This document shows, piece by piece, positions 45,239-55,232 of a DNA stretch of 64,000 nt. The DNA lies in NCBI GenBank assembly GCA_029979265.1, contig JAPOHW010000009.1:82303-146302 (forward strand). Reading direction: 5' to 3'. The notes beneath the pieces are model-generated. The model saw nothing but the letters and a program-made list of their open reading frames with translations, made no database searches and had not been told where the DNA came from. Origin of the DNA: Actinomycetota bacterium (GTDB lineage Bacteria; Actinomycetota; Acidimicrobiia; Acidimicrobiales; Aldehydirespiratoraceae). Position 1 is the first letter of the stretch, and each line of letters begins with the position of its first letter. The position numbers and the translations under genes were made by a program.

Positions 45239-46474
45239 CTACAGGGCGGTGCGGCTGGGAAACGTCACCGGCAGGTGCCGAGGACCCCGGACCTGCCCAC
45301 CCGCCCAGGTGACCGCCTCGGGGTCGGCGAGCTCGAACTCGGGAATCATCTCGAGGAAGGTGCCGATCGCAACTGTCATCTCCATGCGAGCGAGGTTCGA
45401 ACCGGCGCAGCGGTGGATACCGGAGCCGAATGCGACATGACGGTTCCGTTGCCGGTCGATGATGACCTCGTCCGGACGCTCGAAGATCGCCGGATCGCGA
45501 TTGGCGGCCGGGAACGACAGCACCACACGCTCACCCGCTTTGACCTCTCGATCACCGAGCACCGTGTCTCTGGTGGCGACGCGTGCCATCGTGACGGGCG
45601 CATAGGCGCGAAGGAACTCCTCGATCGCAATCGGCAGCAGTTCCGGCTCCTCGACCAGTCGCCGACGGTCCTCGGGATGCGACGCAAGGTGCCAAAGCGC
45701 AGAGCCGATCGAACTCCAGGTGGTGTCGATACCGGCCACGAGCATGAGGAACACATTTCCCTGGATCACGTTGAGCGGCACCGGCTCGCCGTCGATCTCC
45801 GATGTGAGAAGGATGGAGATGAGATCATCGCCCGGGTTCTCGAGGCGGTCGCCGATCTCGGCAACGAAGAACTCGGTGATCTTCTCGTCGTAGAACTTTC
45901 GGGCCTCGGCATCGACCTGGCCGATCTCGAGAAAACCCTGCACCCACTCCGTGAAGGTGTCGGCCATCTCGGGGTCGATACCGAGAATCATCGCGATGAT
46001 GCGAGGCGGAATCTGGCGGGCATACCCATCGGCGATGTCGGCGTGACCATCCTCGATGAAACCCCGGATGAGACGACGGCACAGTTCCTGCGTGTGCGCT
46101 CGGTACTTCTCGACCGACCGCGGCGCGAAGAACGGCAGCATCAGCTGTCGCTCGGGCGTGTGGTGCGGTGGATCCGAGTCGATGATCGAGCGGATGCGGT
46201 CGGGGTTGTCGGGCCGGTGCTCCGGGTCGGGTTCGGCGTCGAGGTCGGGCACGACCGAGATCGAGAACGACGACCAGGTTTCGCTGTCCTTGGCGATCGA
46301 CCGAACGCCGTCGAAGGTGACCGGCAGGTAGCTGACCTGGCGCCGCTCGGTGCGGGCGAACGGGCACCCGTCCTCTCGGAGTTGCCTCCACGTCGGCGCA
46401 GGGTCCCTGACGTAGTCGGGGTCGAAGAGTTCGAAGTCCTCGGCCCAGTCGTCGACTGGTTCGACGGTGGTCAT
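45239..46474 (-). CDS. Cytochrome P450
   Basis: A 411-residue soluble bacterial P450. The haem-binding loop is FGSGIHRCAGSNLAR with Cys near 357, the I-helix oxygen-activation motif is VAGIDTTWSS near 246, and the ExxR pair occurs as EEFLRAY. It needs ferredoxin and reductase partners not found here. Overlapping the thiolase gene by one base, it probably hydroxylates the lipid or side chain degraded by the surrounding beta-oxidation enzymes. Confidence 0.93.
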   Translation of the reverse strand: MTTVEPVDDWAEDFELFDPDYVRDPAPTWRQLREDGCPFARTERRQVSYLPVTFDGVRSIAKDSETWSSFSISVVPDLDAEPDPEHRPDNPDRIRSIIDSDPPHHTPERQLMLPFFAPRSVEKYRAHTQELCRRLIRGFIEDGHADIADGYARQIPPRIIAMILGIDPEMADTFTEWVQGFLEIGQVDAEARKFYDEKITEFFVAEIGDRLENPGDDLISILLTSEIDGEPVPLNVIQGNVFLMLVAGIDTTWSSIGSALWHLASHPEDRRRLVEEPELLPIAIEEFLRAYAPVTMARVATRDTVLGDREVKAGERVVLSFPAANRDPAIFERPDEVIIDRQRNRHVAFGSGIHRCAGSNLARMEMTVAIGTFLEMIPEFELADPEAVTWAGGQVRGPRHLPVTFPSRTAL

Positions 46475-47673
46475 CAGCCGAGCTCGCTTCCGACGATGGC
46501 AGCAAAGCTCACACATTCGCCCGGGCGTCCTCCGAGGTTGTGGGTCATGCCCAGCGTCTTGCCCTTCTCGACGGAAAGGATCTGCCGCTCCGGTGGCGCC
46601 TCCTTGCGCAGCTGGAGCCAGCACTCGAACAGCATCCTGAGCCCCGAGGCCCCGATCGGGTGGCCGAAGCTCTTGAGGCCGCCGTCGGGGTTGACCGGCA
46701 GCTCCCCGTCGAGGTCGAACGTGCCGGCAAGAACGTCTTGCCAGCCCTCACCGCGCGACGAGAACTGCAGATCCTCCATCAACACGAGCTCGGTCGGCGT
46801 GAAACAGTCGTGGACCTCGGCCATGGCGATCTCGGTGCGCGGGTCGCTCACTCCGGCCTGCTCATAGGCGTCCTGCGCACAGCGGGCGACCTCGTTGAAG
46901 GTCGTGTAGTCGTAGTCGGGGTCGAGCGGCCCGGCCCCGGGGCCCGAGGTGAACGCCAACGCCTTCACGTAGAGCGGGTTGTCGCAGTACCGGTGGGCGT
47001 CCTCGGCCCGCACCAGTACCGCCGCGGCAGCACCGTCGCTCACGCCCGAGCAATCGAAGATACCGAGGTCACCAGCGACGAGTGGGGCGTTGCAGATCGT
47101 CTCGGTACTCACTTCCTTTTGGAACTGGGCTCGGGGATTTCGGGCGCCGTTGAAGTGGTTCTTCCATGCGATGCGTGTCATGACCTCCTTCATGGTGTCG
47201 CGATCGACGCCGTACTTCTCGCCGTACGCAGGAGCCAGGAGTGAAAACGATGCGGGTGCGGTGATGTTGGTCTTCGTTCCGTCATCGGGGAGTTGGGTGC
47301 CGACCAAGCCGGACATGCCATTGTCCTTCAGCTTCTCTGCGCCGATCGCCACGACCACGTCGAACGCGCCGGACGCAACTGCGTAGGCGGCGTTGCGAAA
47401 CGCCTCGGAGCCGGTGGCGCACATGTTCTCGACGCGAGTGACGGGCTTGTAGTCGATCTTCAGCGGCTTGCTGATGGTGAGCCCGGAGGTGCCCGAGCCG
47501 AGCGTCCCGAACCAGAACGCGTCGACGTCGTCTTGGGCAACACCGGCCGAGTCGTAGGCCGCATGCGCAGCCTCGATGATCATGTCTTCGATCGAGCGGT
47601 CGAAGTGTTCACCGAAGGCGGTGCAGCCCATTCCGACGATTGCGACCTGGTCCTTGATCCCGCGTGATCCCAT
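46474..47673 (-). CDS. Thiolase / SCPx-type acyltransferase
   Basis: A 399-residue thiolase-fold enzyme of the lipid-transfer/SCPx group. The nucleophile Cys is in ENMCATGSEAF near 84, GHPIGASG near 337 supplies the His, and NLGGRPGECVSF near 380 is the C-terminal loop. ATG at 47673 follows AGGAG. It lies eight bases after a protein that fuses an HMG-CoA-synthase-like domain to DUF35; thiolases of this type commonly work in complex with DUF35 partners as thiolases or retro-aldolases. Confidence 0.88.
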   Translation of the reverse strand: MGSRGIKDQVAIVGMGCTAFGEHFDRSIEDMIIEAAHAAYDSAGVAQDDVDAFWFGTLGSGTSGLTISKPLKIDYKPVTRVENMCATGSEAFRNAAYAVASGAFDVVVAIGAEKLKDNGMSGLVGTQLPDDGTKTNITAPASFSLLAPAYGEKYGVDRDTMKEVMTRIAWKNHFNGARNPRAQFQKEVSTETICNAPLVAGDLGIFDCSGVSDGAAAAVLVRAEDAHRYCDNPLYVKALAFTSGPGAGPLDPDYDYTTFNEVARCAQDAYEQAGVSDPRTEIAMAEVHDCFTPTELVLMEDLQFSSRGEGWQDVLAGTFDLDGELPVNPDGGLKSFGHPIGASGLRMLFECWLQLRKEAPPERQILSVEKGKTLGMTHNLGGRPGECVSFAAIVGSELG

Positions 47674-47681
47674 CGTGACTC

Positions 47682-49091
47682 CTAACGAATCGGTGTTGCT
47701 TTCCAAAAGTAGTTCTGCACACCGTCTGCTGTCAGCGTGTTGCGAAACGTCATGCGGACCCGGAGGCCGATGTGCACCTCGTCGGGATCGGCGTCGGTGA
47801 GCTCGGAGGTGAACCGTCCCCCACCGTCGAAGTCGATCACGACGGCGATCGTGGGAGGTGACGGCGAGTAGGCGAGCCGATCGATCGTGTAGGTGGCGAC
47901 CGTGGCCTCGACGTCGGCCATCGGAACCATCTCCATGTCGTCGACGGCGCCGCCCTTCACCGACACCCGCTGGGGCGGCAGGTGGACCGCTCCCGTCGAG
48001 CGGTCACGGGAGCCGACCAGTGCGAACTTCCACTCGACATTGCGCTCCGACGGCGGGCCGGCAGGAGGAACCGGGTCGGGCCGCCGCGGCGGCTCGCGAT
48101 CCAGGAACCCGCGCCATGTCAGGAATGTTGCATAGTCGAGACCGTCGTTGCCGGCGGCGATCTGGGCGGCAACCGGGTTGGCCGGGGTGTAGTCGGTGAT
48201 GGCCTCGGTGGTGCGGAACAACGACACGTCGCACCCGTCCGCCAGCGTGATCAGCATGATCGTCTCGTGGGGTTGCGCCGTGTCGAGCACATTGGCCAGC
48301 GCCAGCAGTGAGTGCGCGCTCCCTGTCATGCCGATCGTGGTGGTGAGATCCTCGGCCATGGGCACCGCACCGACACCGGCGGCACCAGCTGCGCTGCGAA
48401 CCGAACGTGCATGCAGACCGCTGACCACGACCCGGTCGACGTCCGCCGCTGAGAGTTCGGTGTCCTTGAACACCTTCGTTGCCGCTTCGGCAACGAGCGG
48501 CCGATAGACCGACTCACCGAATCGTTCCTCCCAGACTCGGGAATAGTTCCAGCCGGGTGACCGCCACCGGTCGAGGAACTCGCGGGTGGCAGTGGCGCTG
48601 CCGACCCACTCGGCGATGACGGGGGCATCGTCGTCGGATCCGATCATCACCGCCGCGCCGGCATCACCGAGTTGCGCCTCGTCACCGCTCCCCGGTCGAC
48701 CCGTTCGCACATCCGCCGCGGTGACGAGGATTGGTCGCCGGTCGTGCAGTGCCGCAGTGACGGCTCCGGTGGTCGAGCGCACCGAGCCGGCCATGTCCAC
48801 CGCCAGGACGTCACTCGGATAGTGAAGCGCTGCGTGGATGGCGTTGGCGTTGGTCTTGTCGAGGTAGGGCGGGGTGGAGGACGTGAAGTAGATCGCGGCC
48901 GGCGTCGGTGCGTCGAACGATCGGAGCGCAGCTCGCGCTGCTTCGACCGACATCGACGTGGCGTCTTCGTCGTAGCTCGCAACCGCACGGGTGCCCGTGC
49001 CGCCACCTGCACCGAGTGCAGTACCGATCGCCGATCGTTGCAACCGGTAATACGGCACGTGCACGCCGTAGCCGATGATGCCTCTCGTCAC
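47682..49091 (-). CDS. HMG-CoA synthase/KAS III-like domain fused to DUF35 OB-fold, degenerate
   Basis: A 469-residue two-domain protein. Residues about 1-330 have a thiolase-superfamily condensing fold (GIIGYGVHVPYYRL, YFTSSTPPYLDKTNA, DAGAAVMIG, TGSAHSLLALANVL). Residues about 350-469 form a DUF35-type OB domain. The place where HMG-CoA synthase has its nucleophile Cys reads VDMAGSVRSTTGAV, with no Cys; the only Cys in the protein is in LADGCDV. The zinc-ribbon Cys pairs usual in DUF35 are also absent. It may be a structural or CoA-binding partner of the adjacent thiolase rather than a condensing enzyme. GTG start with AGGAGG upstream. Confidence 0.78.
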   Translation of the reverse strand: MTRGIIGYGVHVPYYRLQRSAIGTALGAGGGTGTRAVASYDEDATSMSVEAARAALRSFDAPTPAAIYFTSSTPPYLDKTNANAIHAALHYPSDVLAVDMAGSVRSTTGAVTAALHDRRPILVTAADVRTGRPGSGDEAQLGDAGAAVMIGSDDDAPVIAEWVGSATATREFLDRWRSPGWNYSRVWEERFGESVYRPLVAEAATKVFKDTELSAADVDRVVVSGLHARSVRSAAGAAGVGAVPMAEDLTTTIGMTGSAHSLLALANVLDTAQPHETIMLITLADGCDVSLFRTTEAITDYTPANPVAAQIAAGNDGLDYATFLTWRGFLDREPPRRPDPVPPAGPPSERNVEWKFALVGSRDRSTGAVHLPPQRVSVKGGAVDDMEMVPMADVEATVATYTIDRLAYSPSPPTIAVVIDFDGGGRFTSELTDADPDEVHIGLRVRMTFRNTLTADGVQNYFWKATPIR

Positions 49092-49153
49092 TGGTGCCTC
49101 CTCTCGAACGTCGACATGGAAAGACTCGTTCAGGGAGCGGGGCTGTGTCGAAC

Positions 49154-49159
49154 TACGTT
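49154..49159 (+). promoter_or_regulatory. Putative -10 box of the DUF2889 gene, leaderless
   Basis: TACGTT, eight bases before the ATG at 49168. The same hexamer at the same distance occurs before the MBL gene at 26808. Confidence 0.35.
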
Positions 49160-49167
49160 GGCAGGCC

Positions 49168-49842
49168 ATGCACGAATGGTCTGCTTCCGACGTCGAGTGG
49201 CGAACCGACTCGATCCTCCCGAGTCCACCCGAAGGCGCCGTACCGGTTCTTCACGACCGTGAGTACCGGATCGAGTCGTTCCTGCTCGACAACGGCAACC
49301 TGTTGATCCACGGCGCACTCCGCGACCAGAAGCCCCCCGGATTGTTCGTCCCCGGCGATCCCGAACCGCTCACCATGCATCACATGCAGGTCGGCCTCGA
49401 GATCAGCTTTCCGGATCGCACGATCGTTGCGGTCCAGACCCACTTCGAGGCCTACCCGCACCGCGGGTGTCCAGCGATCATCGATCACTACGAGCGCCTC
49501 GTCGGACTCTCGATCGCCCGCGGTTTCACCCACGAAGTTCGCAGACTTTTCGGTGGGCCCCGGGGATGTGCCCACACCACTGCGCTGCTGCAGGCGATGG
49601 CACCGATCGCCATGCAGAGCTCCAAGAGCATCGAGGCGATCCAGGCTCAACGCGCCGGTGCACCGAACCCGATCGTCACCAGACCAGCCGGACAGGGCAA
49701 GAGCTGGGAGTATCTGCTCAACACCTGCCACGTCTGGGCCGAAGGCGGCGAACGCCACTCCGTCATCGACGAAGGCGGGATGCAGACCATCCCGGTCGAC
49801 GTGCGCCTCAGGGAACTCGGAGTCGATCCCGCAGCTCGATGA
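49168..49842 (+). CDS. DUF2889 domain protein
   Basis: A 224-residue cytoplasmic protein resembling DUF2889. YRIESFLLDNGNLLIHGALRD near 28-48, GCPAIIDHYERLVGLSIARGF near 100-120 and the Cys/His-containing GPRGCAHTTALL near 131-142 are the recognisable parts. Members occur beside aromatic and steroid degradation genes; their biochemical role is not established to my knowledge. Its 3' end overlaps the convergent AftD-like gene by 35 bases. Confidence 0.75.
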   Translation: MHEWSASDVEWRTDSILPSPPEGAVPVLHDREYRIESFLLDNGNLLIHGALRDQKPPGLFVPGDPEPLTMHHMQVGLEISFPDRTIVAVQTHFEAYPHRGCPAIIDHYERLVGLSIARGFTHEVRRLFGGPRGCAHTTALLQAMAPIAMQSSKSIEAIQAQRAGAPNPIVTRPAGQGKSWEYLLNTCHVWAEGGERHSVIDEGGMQTIPVDVRLRELGVDPAAR

Positions 49843-52800
49843 CGAGTTCCGCCACCACCATGGCGAGTGCTCCCCACCCGAGCAGATGGGCCTTCCCCCA
49901 CAGGCCGGGCCAGGCGCCGTCGTGGGGACCTCCGTAGCGGGCCTGGAGGACGACGACGTAGGCGCTCATCAGACCGATGCAGCTCAGGGCAAGAACCCCG
50001 GGCAACCAACGTGCGTGCCGGCGCACCGAACAGGCGAGAAGGACGGCAAGTCCCGCAAGCAGGCCGATCCACCAACGTGATACCGCTGCGGTGATCATCA
50101 TCGTCGCAAGAACGATCACGACTCGATCTCGCCGGGACCGATGGATGCCGAGCTGCGGGCCGAGTGCCGGCTGCGCCACCGGCGCCGCCATAGCGCTGCC
50201 GGGCCGACGCCAGGCGAGGGTGAGCAGAGCCAGGGTGGCGAGAATGCTCACCACGAAGCCTCGACGAACGATTCGATTCGGAACCCACTCGAGCGAGATC
50301 GTTCCATCGCTTCCCGCGAGTGCCGGGTCGACATACCAACCGTTGGCGAAGCCGTCGACGAGCGACGAATCGCCGAGGTGCACACCGCCGTCGACCGTCG
50401 CACGCCAGCCAGACCCGTACGACTCGCCGAGTACGAGCCAGAACGGTTCGGTTGCACCGGCGAAGTCCACGGTTGCGTTGCCCCGGCCGTGCTCGACAAC
50501 CTCCATCGAGGGCACCTCGGTCGAGCCGATCGTGGCCGGGCGCTGCCACAGGGTCAGACGATCGATGTCGATCCCGTGCGCTCGCCCGGCGACGGTCTCC
50601 ACCCGATGCACACCGGCTGCAAGCACACGTGTTTCGCACCCTTCGATGGCGAAACCGTCTTCGATGCCTCCCCCGGAGACGAGTCGAACCGAGATCGGTT
50701 CACCATCGACCGTGATCAGATCGTTGCGGCACGGTGCACGTTCGGCCAGTCGAACCGGGTTGGAGGTGATTCCGGGCACCCGCACTTCGGCGATGGCAAC
50801 CGGCATGACCACTGCGGTCGCCGTGTACCAGTTGATCGTCTCGACCTCGCGCACATCAGCGATCGTCAGGCGGATCGACGACGTCGTGACCGGGTCGAGC
50901 GGAAGTCGCATCTCGACCGTGGCATGTTCTTGGAGCGTGTCGGTGACGGCAGGTACGACAACCTGCTGCAGACCGCTGTCGGTGGCGACGTCGAGCACCG
51001 TTGGCACGGAATGCCGGCCATCGGCGCGCACGACGACGTCGATGTGGTCGAGCGTGATCTCACGGCCGAACACAACGTCCACCCAGTGGCCGCGCTGCTC
51101 ACCGAATGGCGGCATCCAGGCAGTTGCGTCGTCACCGTCGAGCACCATTGCTGCGCTCTGTGCAGCACCGCCGATCAGTCGATCAGAAGCCGATGCTGCG
51201 GGAACGGCGTCGAGGCCGAGCGCACGGGCAAGCGAGGTGTCCGGGGCACGGCGACTCAGTCGGGCGAGACCTGAGAGTTCGAACTCGGTGTCGGCCGGCA
51301 GATCGAACTCGCGTACGAGGCGTGTCTCCGGATCGTCGCGAACCTCGGTCGCTCGCTCTCGGCTCATGATGACCGTCACGGTGGGGGATGCGCCGGCAGC
51401 GGCGACGCGTTCGGTGAGGGCCGAGGCCATCACAATGGTCTCGATCAACTGCGCACCGTCGCCGAGATCGACCTCGGCGAATCCGACCGAACTGAGGCCC
51501 TCGCTGGCCGACTCGATCCGAAAAACGAGCGATTCGACGACGTCCACCCCGAGCTGGAACATCTCTCCCGCCGCAGTACGGGACGCCGGTCCGAGTGTCC
51601 AGCGCTCGAACGGTGATCCGTTGACGGAGACGTCGACATCGATGATGTGTCGGTTCGGATCGAGGATGAGCGGCTGGACGAGTCGCACGGTGGACGCCAT
51701 CACTGGTTGATCCCACTCGAGGGTGAGCATCTCACCCTTGGGTTCACCGAACGCCGCGACCCGCCACGCAGTTGTCGGGTCGCCATCGACGGCGTGATAG
51801 GCCCGGTCTTCGGCGTGGTAGGAGATCACGTTGCCGTATGCCGTCGCTCGTGCCGAGCCGCCTTCCTGCCGGGCGGTGGTGAACGACTCGATCGGTGCAT
51901 CGGGAAACAGTTCGAGCCGGGCATCGGTCTGGTCGGCTCGCAGCCCATCACCATCCACCTGCTCGGTGAACCCCCGGTTGTCCCGAATCGTCTTCCAGCG
52001 ACGGGCTTCGACCCGATTCCCATCGGTGAGGACGATCTCGGCGCCCGCCTCGAGCGCCGCCGCCAGTTGCGCATCGCTGAGCGCGGCCTCGTAGAGGATG
52101 ACTCGGTCATCGGGAAGGGCTCCAGCGAGCGCCATATCGATCAACGACTCACCGTCACCGGCCACGATCACAGCGCCAGCTGTGGGCCGGACCCGCACCA
52201 CGCCGAGCGGATCGTCGACGGCAAGGGCGGCGACCTGTGGAGGCGACGCAAGATCGGCGGGCAGGGCGAGTTCGACCTCGTCGAGGAGCGGAAATGCGTC
52301 GCTCGCAACGTTGGGGGTCGACCCTCCGAACTCGGTGATCACGTCGAATCCCGAGGCACCCGAGAGCGCAGCCCAATAGGCGTCTGGGCGGGGCAGACGG
52401 TAGCGCTCGTACTCGAGGTCACCCTGAAAGACGACGTCACCGGCACCGAGCAACCGAGCGATCGGGGCGACCGCTTCGGGTTCGAACAGTCCCTCCTGCG
52501 CACCCCGATCGAGGGCGATGAGCAGATCGGCCGATGCGGGCGGTCCGAATGCCACCAGCTCCCGCACCGCCACCGGTCGATCGATCAGCCCCGGCAAGAT
52601 GTGATCGATGGTGTTGCCCCATCGGTGGGCCGAGAAATCAGCCCCGGGAAGCACGATCACTCGACTCGTCGGGTCGCCGGCGTCGAGGTGTTCGGCAGCC
52701 TCCTGCCATGCCGTCGGCAAGGTTTCGTCTCGGGCAAGTTCCGTACCGATGTACGAACCGGTCCACAGCGGCTGCATCGCCATCGCAGCGACGGCAAGGA

Positions 52801-54001
52801 CCGCGACCGCGAGCTGGCCGCGTCGTCGTGATCTGCCGATCGAGTCGAGTACCACGGCGATCGAGGCCGCCCCGGCGAGCAGAAAGAGCGGAAGGGCTCG
52901 CGGTGAACTGCGCAGTGCGAGCGCAAGGCCGGTGTCGGCGACGTCGTCGCGCACCAGTGAAAGCACTCCCCCCGGCTGCTCCCAGGGATGAAACCCGACC
53001 GTGAGCACGAGGCCGACGACAGCGAGGAGCAAAAAGTAGGCCCGGTACCGCCACCGAGCGAGGAACAGCGCAGCCGCCATCACCGCCGCCATCGTGAAGC
53101 TCACCGTCAACAGCCAGAGACTCTGGGTGTAGTTCTCTGCTGCCGTGACCCAGCTGCCGGTGCGGTCGCCGCCGTAGAACACCCAGTAGCCGAGTCCCCG
53201 CCATGCCTCCGACAGCGCTGAACCCGAGGCGACCACGTCGAGCGACTCGCTGAACTGGAGCACGTCAGCCCCGTGTCCGGATTGGACGACGAGCGCCACC
53301 GCCCACCACAGGCACGTGGCGAACAGTGCAAAACCAAGTCGAAGTGCGGTACCGACGGCCTGCTTGATGGTCACTTCGTGAAACACGACGACCGCGAAGG
53401 GAAACCAGAGCACCACCGCCAGACCGGCGTAGAGAAGCGAGGCGGCGTTGACCGAACCGACCGTTGTCCCGATCAGACCGATCATGAGTGGGTCACGCCA
53501 GCCTCCGCGGCGAAGCGCGCGCACGCCGAGGGCCACCAGCCACGGCAGGGCCGCCCAGGGCAACACGAGCACGGAGATACGAGTCGCGTAGGCCAACGGG
53601 TAGGGCGAGAGCAGGTAGACAAAGCCCGCCACGAGCGCGGCACTGCGGCTCCAGCCGAAGGTGCGGCCGAGGAAGACGACACCCAAGCCCGCCATCAGCA
53701 GGATCGAGCCGATCCACAACCGTTGTGCGATCCAGTCCGGCGACCCGATCGTCTCGAAGAACCAGAACCAGGGCCCCATCGGCCAGAGGTACCCGACCGA
53801 CTGATGGGTGACCGTGCCCAGCGCCCAATCCGGATCCCACAGCGACGAGGACGCCGACAGCACCGCACCCGGGTCGAGGTAGAGGTAGTGCTTGGTGTCG
53901 GCGACGACAAGGCCGCGGCGGGTCAGGAGGAGTGGAAGGTAGGCAACGAGCGCCAGCGCGACCGGCCCTGCCCAGCGGGCCACAACGGGCCGAGGGAGCA
54001 T
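49808..54001 (-). CDS. AftD-like arabinofuranosyltransferase, giant GT-C protein
   Basis: A 1397-residue membrane glycosyltransferase. Residues 10-440 contain about ten hydrophobic segments with an acidic loop after the first (VVADTKHYLYLDPGA, near 36-50). A large extracytoplasmic part follows with two discoidin/CBM-like modules near 720-830 and 950-1060 (HAVDGDPTTAWR and LDGDDATAWMPP). Hydrophobic segments return after about 1245. This matches mycobacterial AftD (alpha-(1->3)-arabinofuranosyltransferase, DUF3367). The start overlaps the GT4 stop by one base. It points to arabinose- or other decaprenyl-linked sugars in the envelope. Confidence 0.82.
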   Translation of the reverse strand: MLPRPVVARWAGPVALALVAYLPLLLTRRGLVVADTKHYLYLDPGAVLSASSSLWDPDWALGTVTHQSVGYLWPMGPWFWFFETIGSPDWIAQRLWIGSILLMAGLGVVFLGRTFGWSRSAALVAGFVYLLSPYPLAYATRISVLVLPWAALPWLVALGVRALRRGGWRDPLMIGLIGTTVGSVNAASLLYAGLAVVLWFPFAVVVFHEVTIKQAVGTALRLGFALFATCLWWAVALVVQSGHGADVLQFSESLDVVASGSALSEAWRGLGYWVFYGGDRTGSWVTAAENYTQSLWLLTVSFTMAAVMAAALFLARWRYRAYFLLLAVVGLVLTVGFHPWEQPGGVLSLVRDDVADTGLALALRSSPRALPLFLLAGAASIAVVLDSIGRSRRRGQLAVAVLAVAAMAMQPLWTGSYIGTELARDETLPTAWQEAAEHLDAGDPTSRVIVLPGADFSAHRWGNTIDHILPGLIDRPVAVRELVAFGPPASADLLIALDRGAQEGLFEPEAVAPIARLLGAGDVVFQGDLEYERYRLPRPDAYWAALSGASGFDVITEFGGSTPNVASDAFPLLDEVELALPADLASPPQVAALAVDDPLGVVRVRPTAGAVIVAGDGESLIDMALAGALPDDRVILYEAALSDAQLAAALEAGAEIVLTDGNRVEARRWKTIRDNRGFTEQVDGDGLRADQTDARLELFPDAPIESFTTARQEGGSARATAYGNVISYHAEDRAYHAVDGDPTTAWRVAAFGEPKGEMLTLEWDQPVMASTVRLVQPLILDPNRHIIDVDVSVNGSPFERWTLGPASRTAAGEMFQLGVDVVESLVFRIESASEGLSSVGFAEVDLGDGAQLIETIVMASALTERVAAAGASPTVTVIMSRERATEVRDDPETRLVREFDLPADTEFELSGLARLSRRAPDTSLARALGLDAVPAASASDRLIGGAAQSAAMVLDGDDATAWMPPFGEQRGHWVDVVFGREITLDHIDVVVRADGRHSVPTVLDVATDSGLQQVVVPAVTDTLQEHATVEMRLPLDPVTTSSIRLTIADVREVETINWYTATAVVMPVAIAEVRVPGITSNPVRLAERAPCRNDLITVDGEPISVRLVSGGGIEDGFAIEGCETRVLAAGVHRVETVAGRAHGIDIDRLTLWQRPATIGSTEVPSMEVVEHGRGNATVDFAGATEPFWLVLGESYGSGWRATVDGGVHLGDSSLVDGFANGWYVDPALAGSDGTISLEWVPNRIVRRGFVVSILATLALLTLAWRRPGSAMAAPVAQPALGPQLGIHRSRRDRVVIVLATMMITAAVSRWWIGLLAGLAVLLACSVRRHARWLPGVLALSCIGLMSAYVVVLQARYGGPHDGAWPGLWGKAHLLGWGALAMVVAELVIELRDRLRVP

Positions 54002-55155
54002 CAGCTTCGCCGGCGCTGCGCGTCGTCCGTGAGCAGGCCGAGCAGGGTGCCAGCCGACGTGTCCCACGACAGCCGATCAGCAGCCTCGAGGGCCGCCGTA
54101 GACGCCACCGACCACGCCTCGTCATCGCTCAGCAGATGGACGAGCCCCTCGGCGAGCCCGTCGTCGTCCGCGGCAAGGATGCCCGCACCAGGGGCGATGG
54201 CGTCACGATGACCCACGATGTCGGAAGCGACCGCCGGGGTACCACAGGCGGCAGCCTCCGTGATCGTCATCCCCCAGCCCTCCGACGATGACGCAGCCAC
54301 AAGGACCCGAGCAGCCTGATACTGCAGAATCAGCTCCTCGTCGGAGATCCGGCCGACGAATTCGACCCGGTCCTCGACCCCGAGCTCCTGCGCAAGCGAC
54401 TCGAGGCCGTTTCGCTCGGGGCCCGACCCGACGACGACGAGCCGAACCAGAGGAACGCGGTCACGGATCGTTTCGACACATCGCACAATGGTGTCGATTC
54501 GTTTGGCACTGGTGAGCCGAGCGACGGCGAGCACGATCGGCTCACGGAGCGCAGGTCCTTTCCCGAACGACGCGGCGATGCCGGGCGGCACCACGTGCAC
54601 CTGGCCGGATCGCAGCACGGTGCTGGCCACGATCTCGCCCGCCGAACTCGACGACAGGGTCGCCACCGGACTCCCGCGATAAAAGCGCGGGGCCACCCGA
54701 CGTTCCACGAAGCTGCCGAGGTGGGCAATCGGCGCCGGATAGGTGGAATGCCACAGTTCGTGATGAAGGTGATGCAGCAGGGTCAGACGCGGCCGCCGCC
54801 ACCACAGCGGCGACAGGACCGGCATCCCGTTCCAGACCTCGACGAGGGCATCGGCGCCGTGAAACCGTCGACCCACTCCGGCGAGCGCCGTTCGAGCGAC
54901 ACCGGTGTAGTAGCCACCCACCCGTTCGACGTGGTAGCCGCTTCGTTCACAGGTCCGAACGAGGCCCGGACCGGCAACGGTGCGGAGATCGACTGCGAGC
55001 CCGGCATCGGCCCAGCGGCTGAGGATCTCGTGCAGATGCAGTTCGGAGCCGCCTGCCATCGGGTCGTCGAGATCGCGGTAGGCGACGACTTGGACACGCC
55101 GGATTCCGGCGCGGTCGGCATCGGCGATGCGGCTCGGCAGGGATGGATCGGTCAC
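54001..55155 (-). CDS. Family 4 glycosyltransferase
   Basis: A 384-residue GT-B enzyme. The N-terminal domain has DDPMAGGSELHLHEI near 30-44; the donor-binding domain has VARLTSAKRIDTIVRC near 210 and the E-x7-E motif SSSEGWGMTITEAAACG near 290-306. It transfers an unknown nucleotide-linked sugar onto a lipid or glycan at the cytoplasmic face. Co-transcribed with the AftD-like gene; divergent from the methyltransferase pair. Confidence 0.88.
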   Translation of the reverse strand: MTDPSLPSRIADADRAGIRRVQVVAYRDLDDPMAGGSELHLHEILSRWADAGLAVDLRTVAGPGLVRTCERSGYHVERVGGYYTGVARTALAGVGRRFHGADALVEVWNGMPVLSPLWWRRPRLTLLHHLHHELWHSTYPAPIAHLGSFVERRVAPRFYRGSPVATLSSSSAGEIVASTVLRSGQVHVVPPGIAASFGKGPALREPIVLAVARLTSAKRIDTIVRCVETIRDRVPLVRLVVVGSGPERNGLESLAQELGVEDRVEFVGRISDEELILQYQAARVLVAASSSEGWGMTITEAAACGTPAVASDIVGHRDAIAPGAGILAADDDGLAEGLVHLLSDDEAWSVASTAALEAADRLSWDTSAGTLLGLLTDDAQRRRS

Positions 55156-55216
55156 AGCGGTGGTCCCCCGACGTCGGCAGTTCCCGCTCGGAAACGTCGA
55201 CGAAGCTGAGCGAGCC

Positions 55217-55222
55217 TACACT
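55217..55222 (+). promoter_or_regulatory. Putative -10 box, CTACACTTCG element
   Basis: TACACT, ten bases before the ATG at 55233, within CTACACTTCG. The identical ten-base string precedes the ATG at 58353. Confidence 0.4.
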
Positions 55223-55232
55223 TCGCCAGCGA

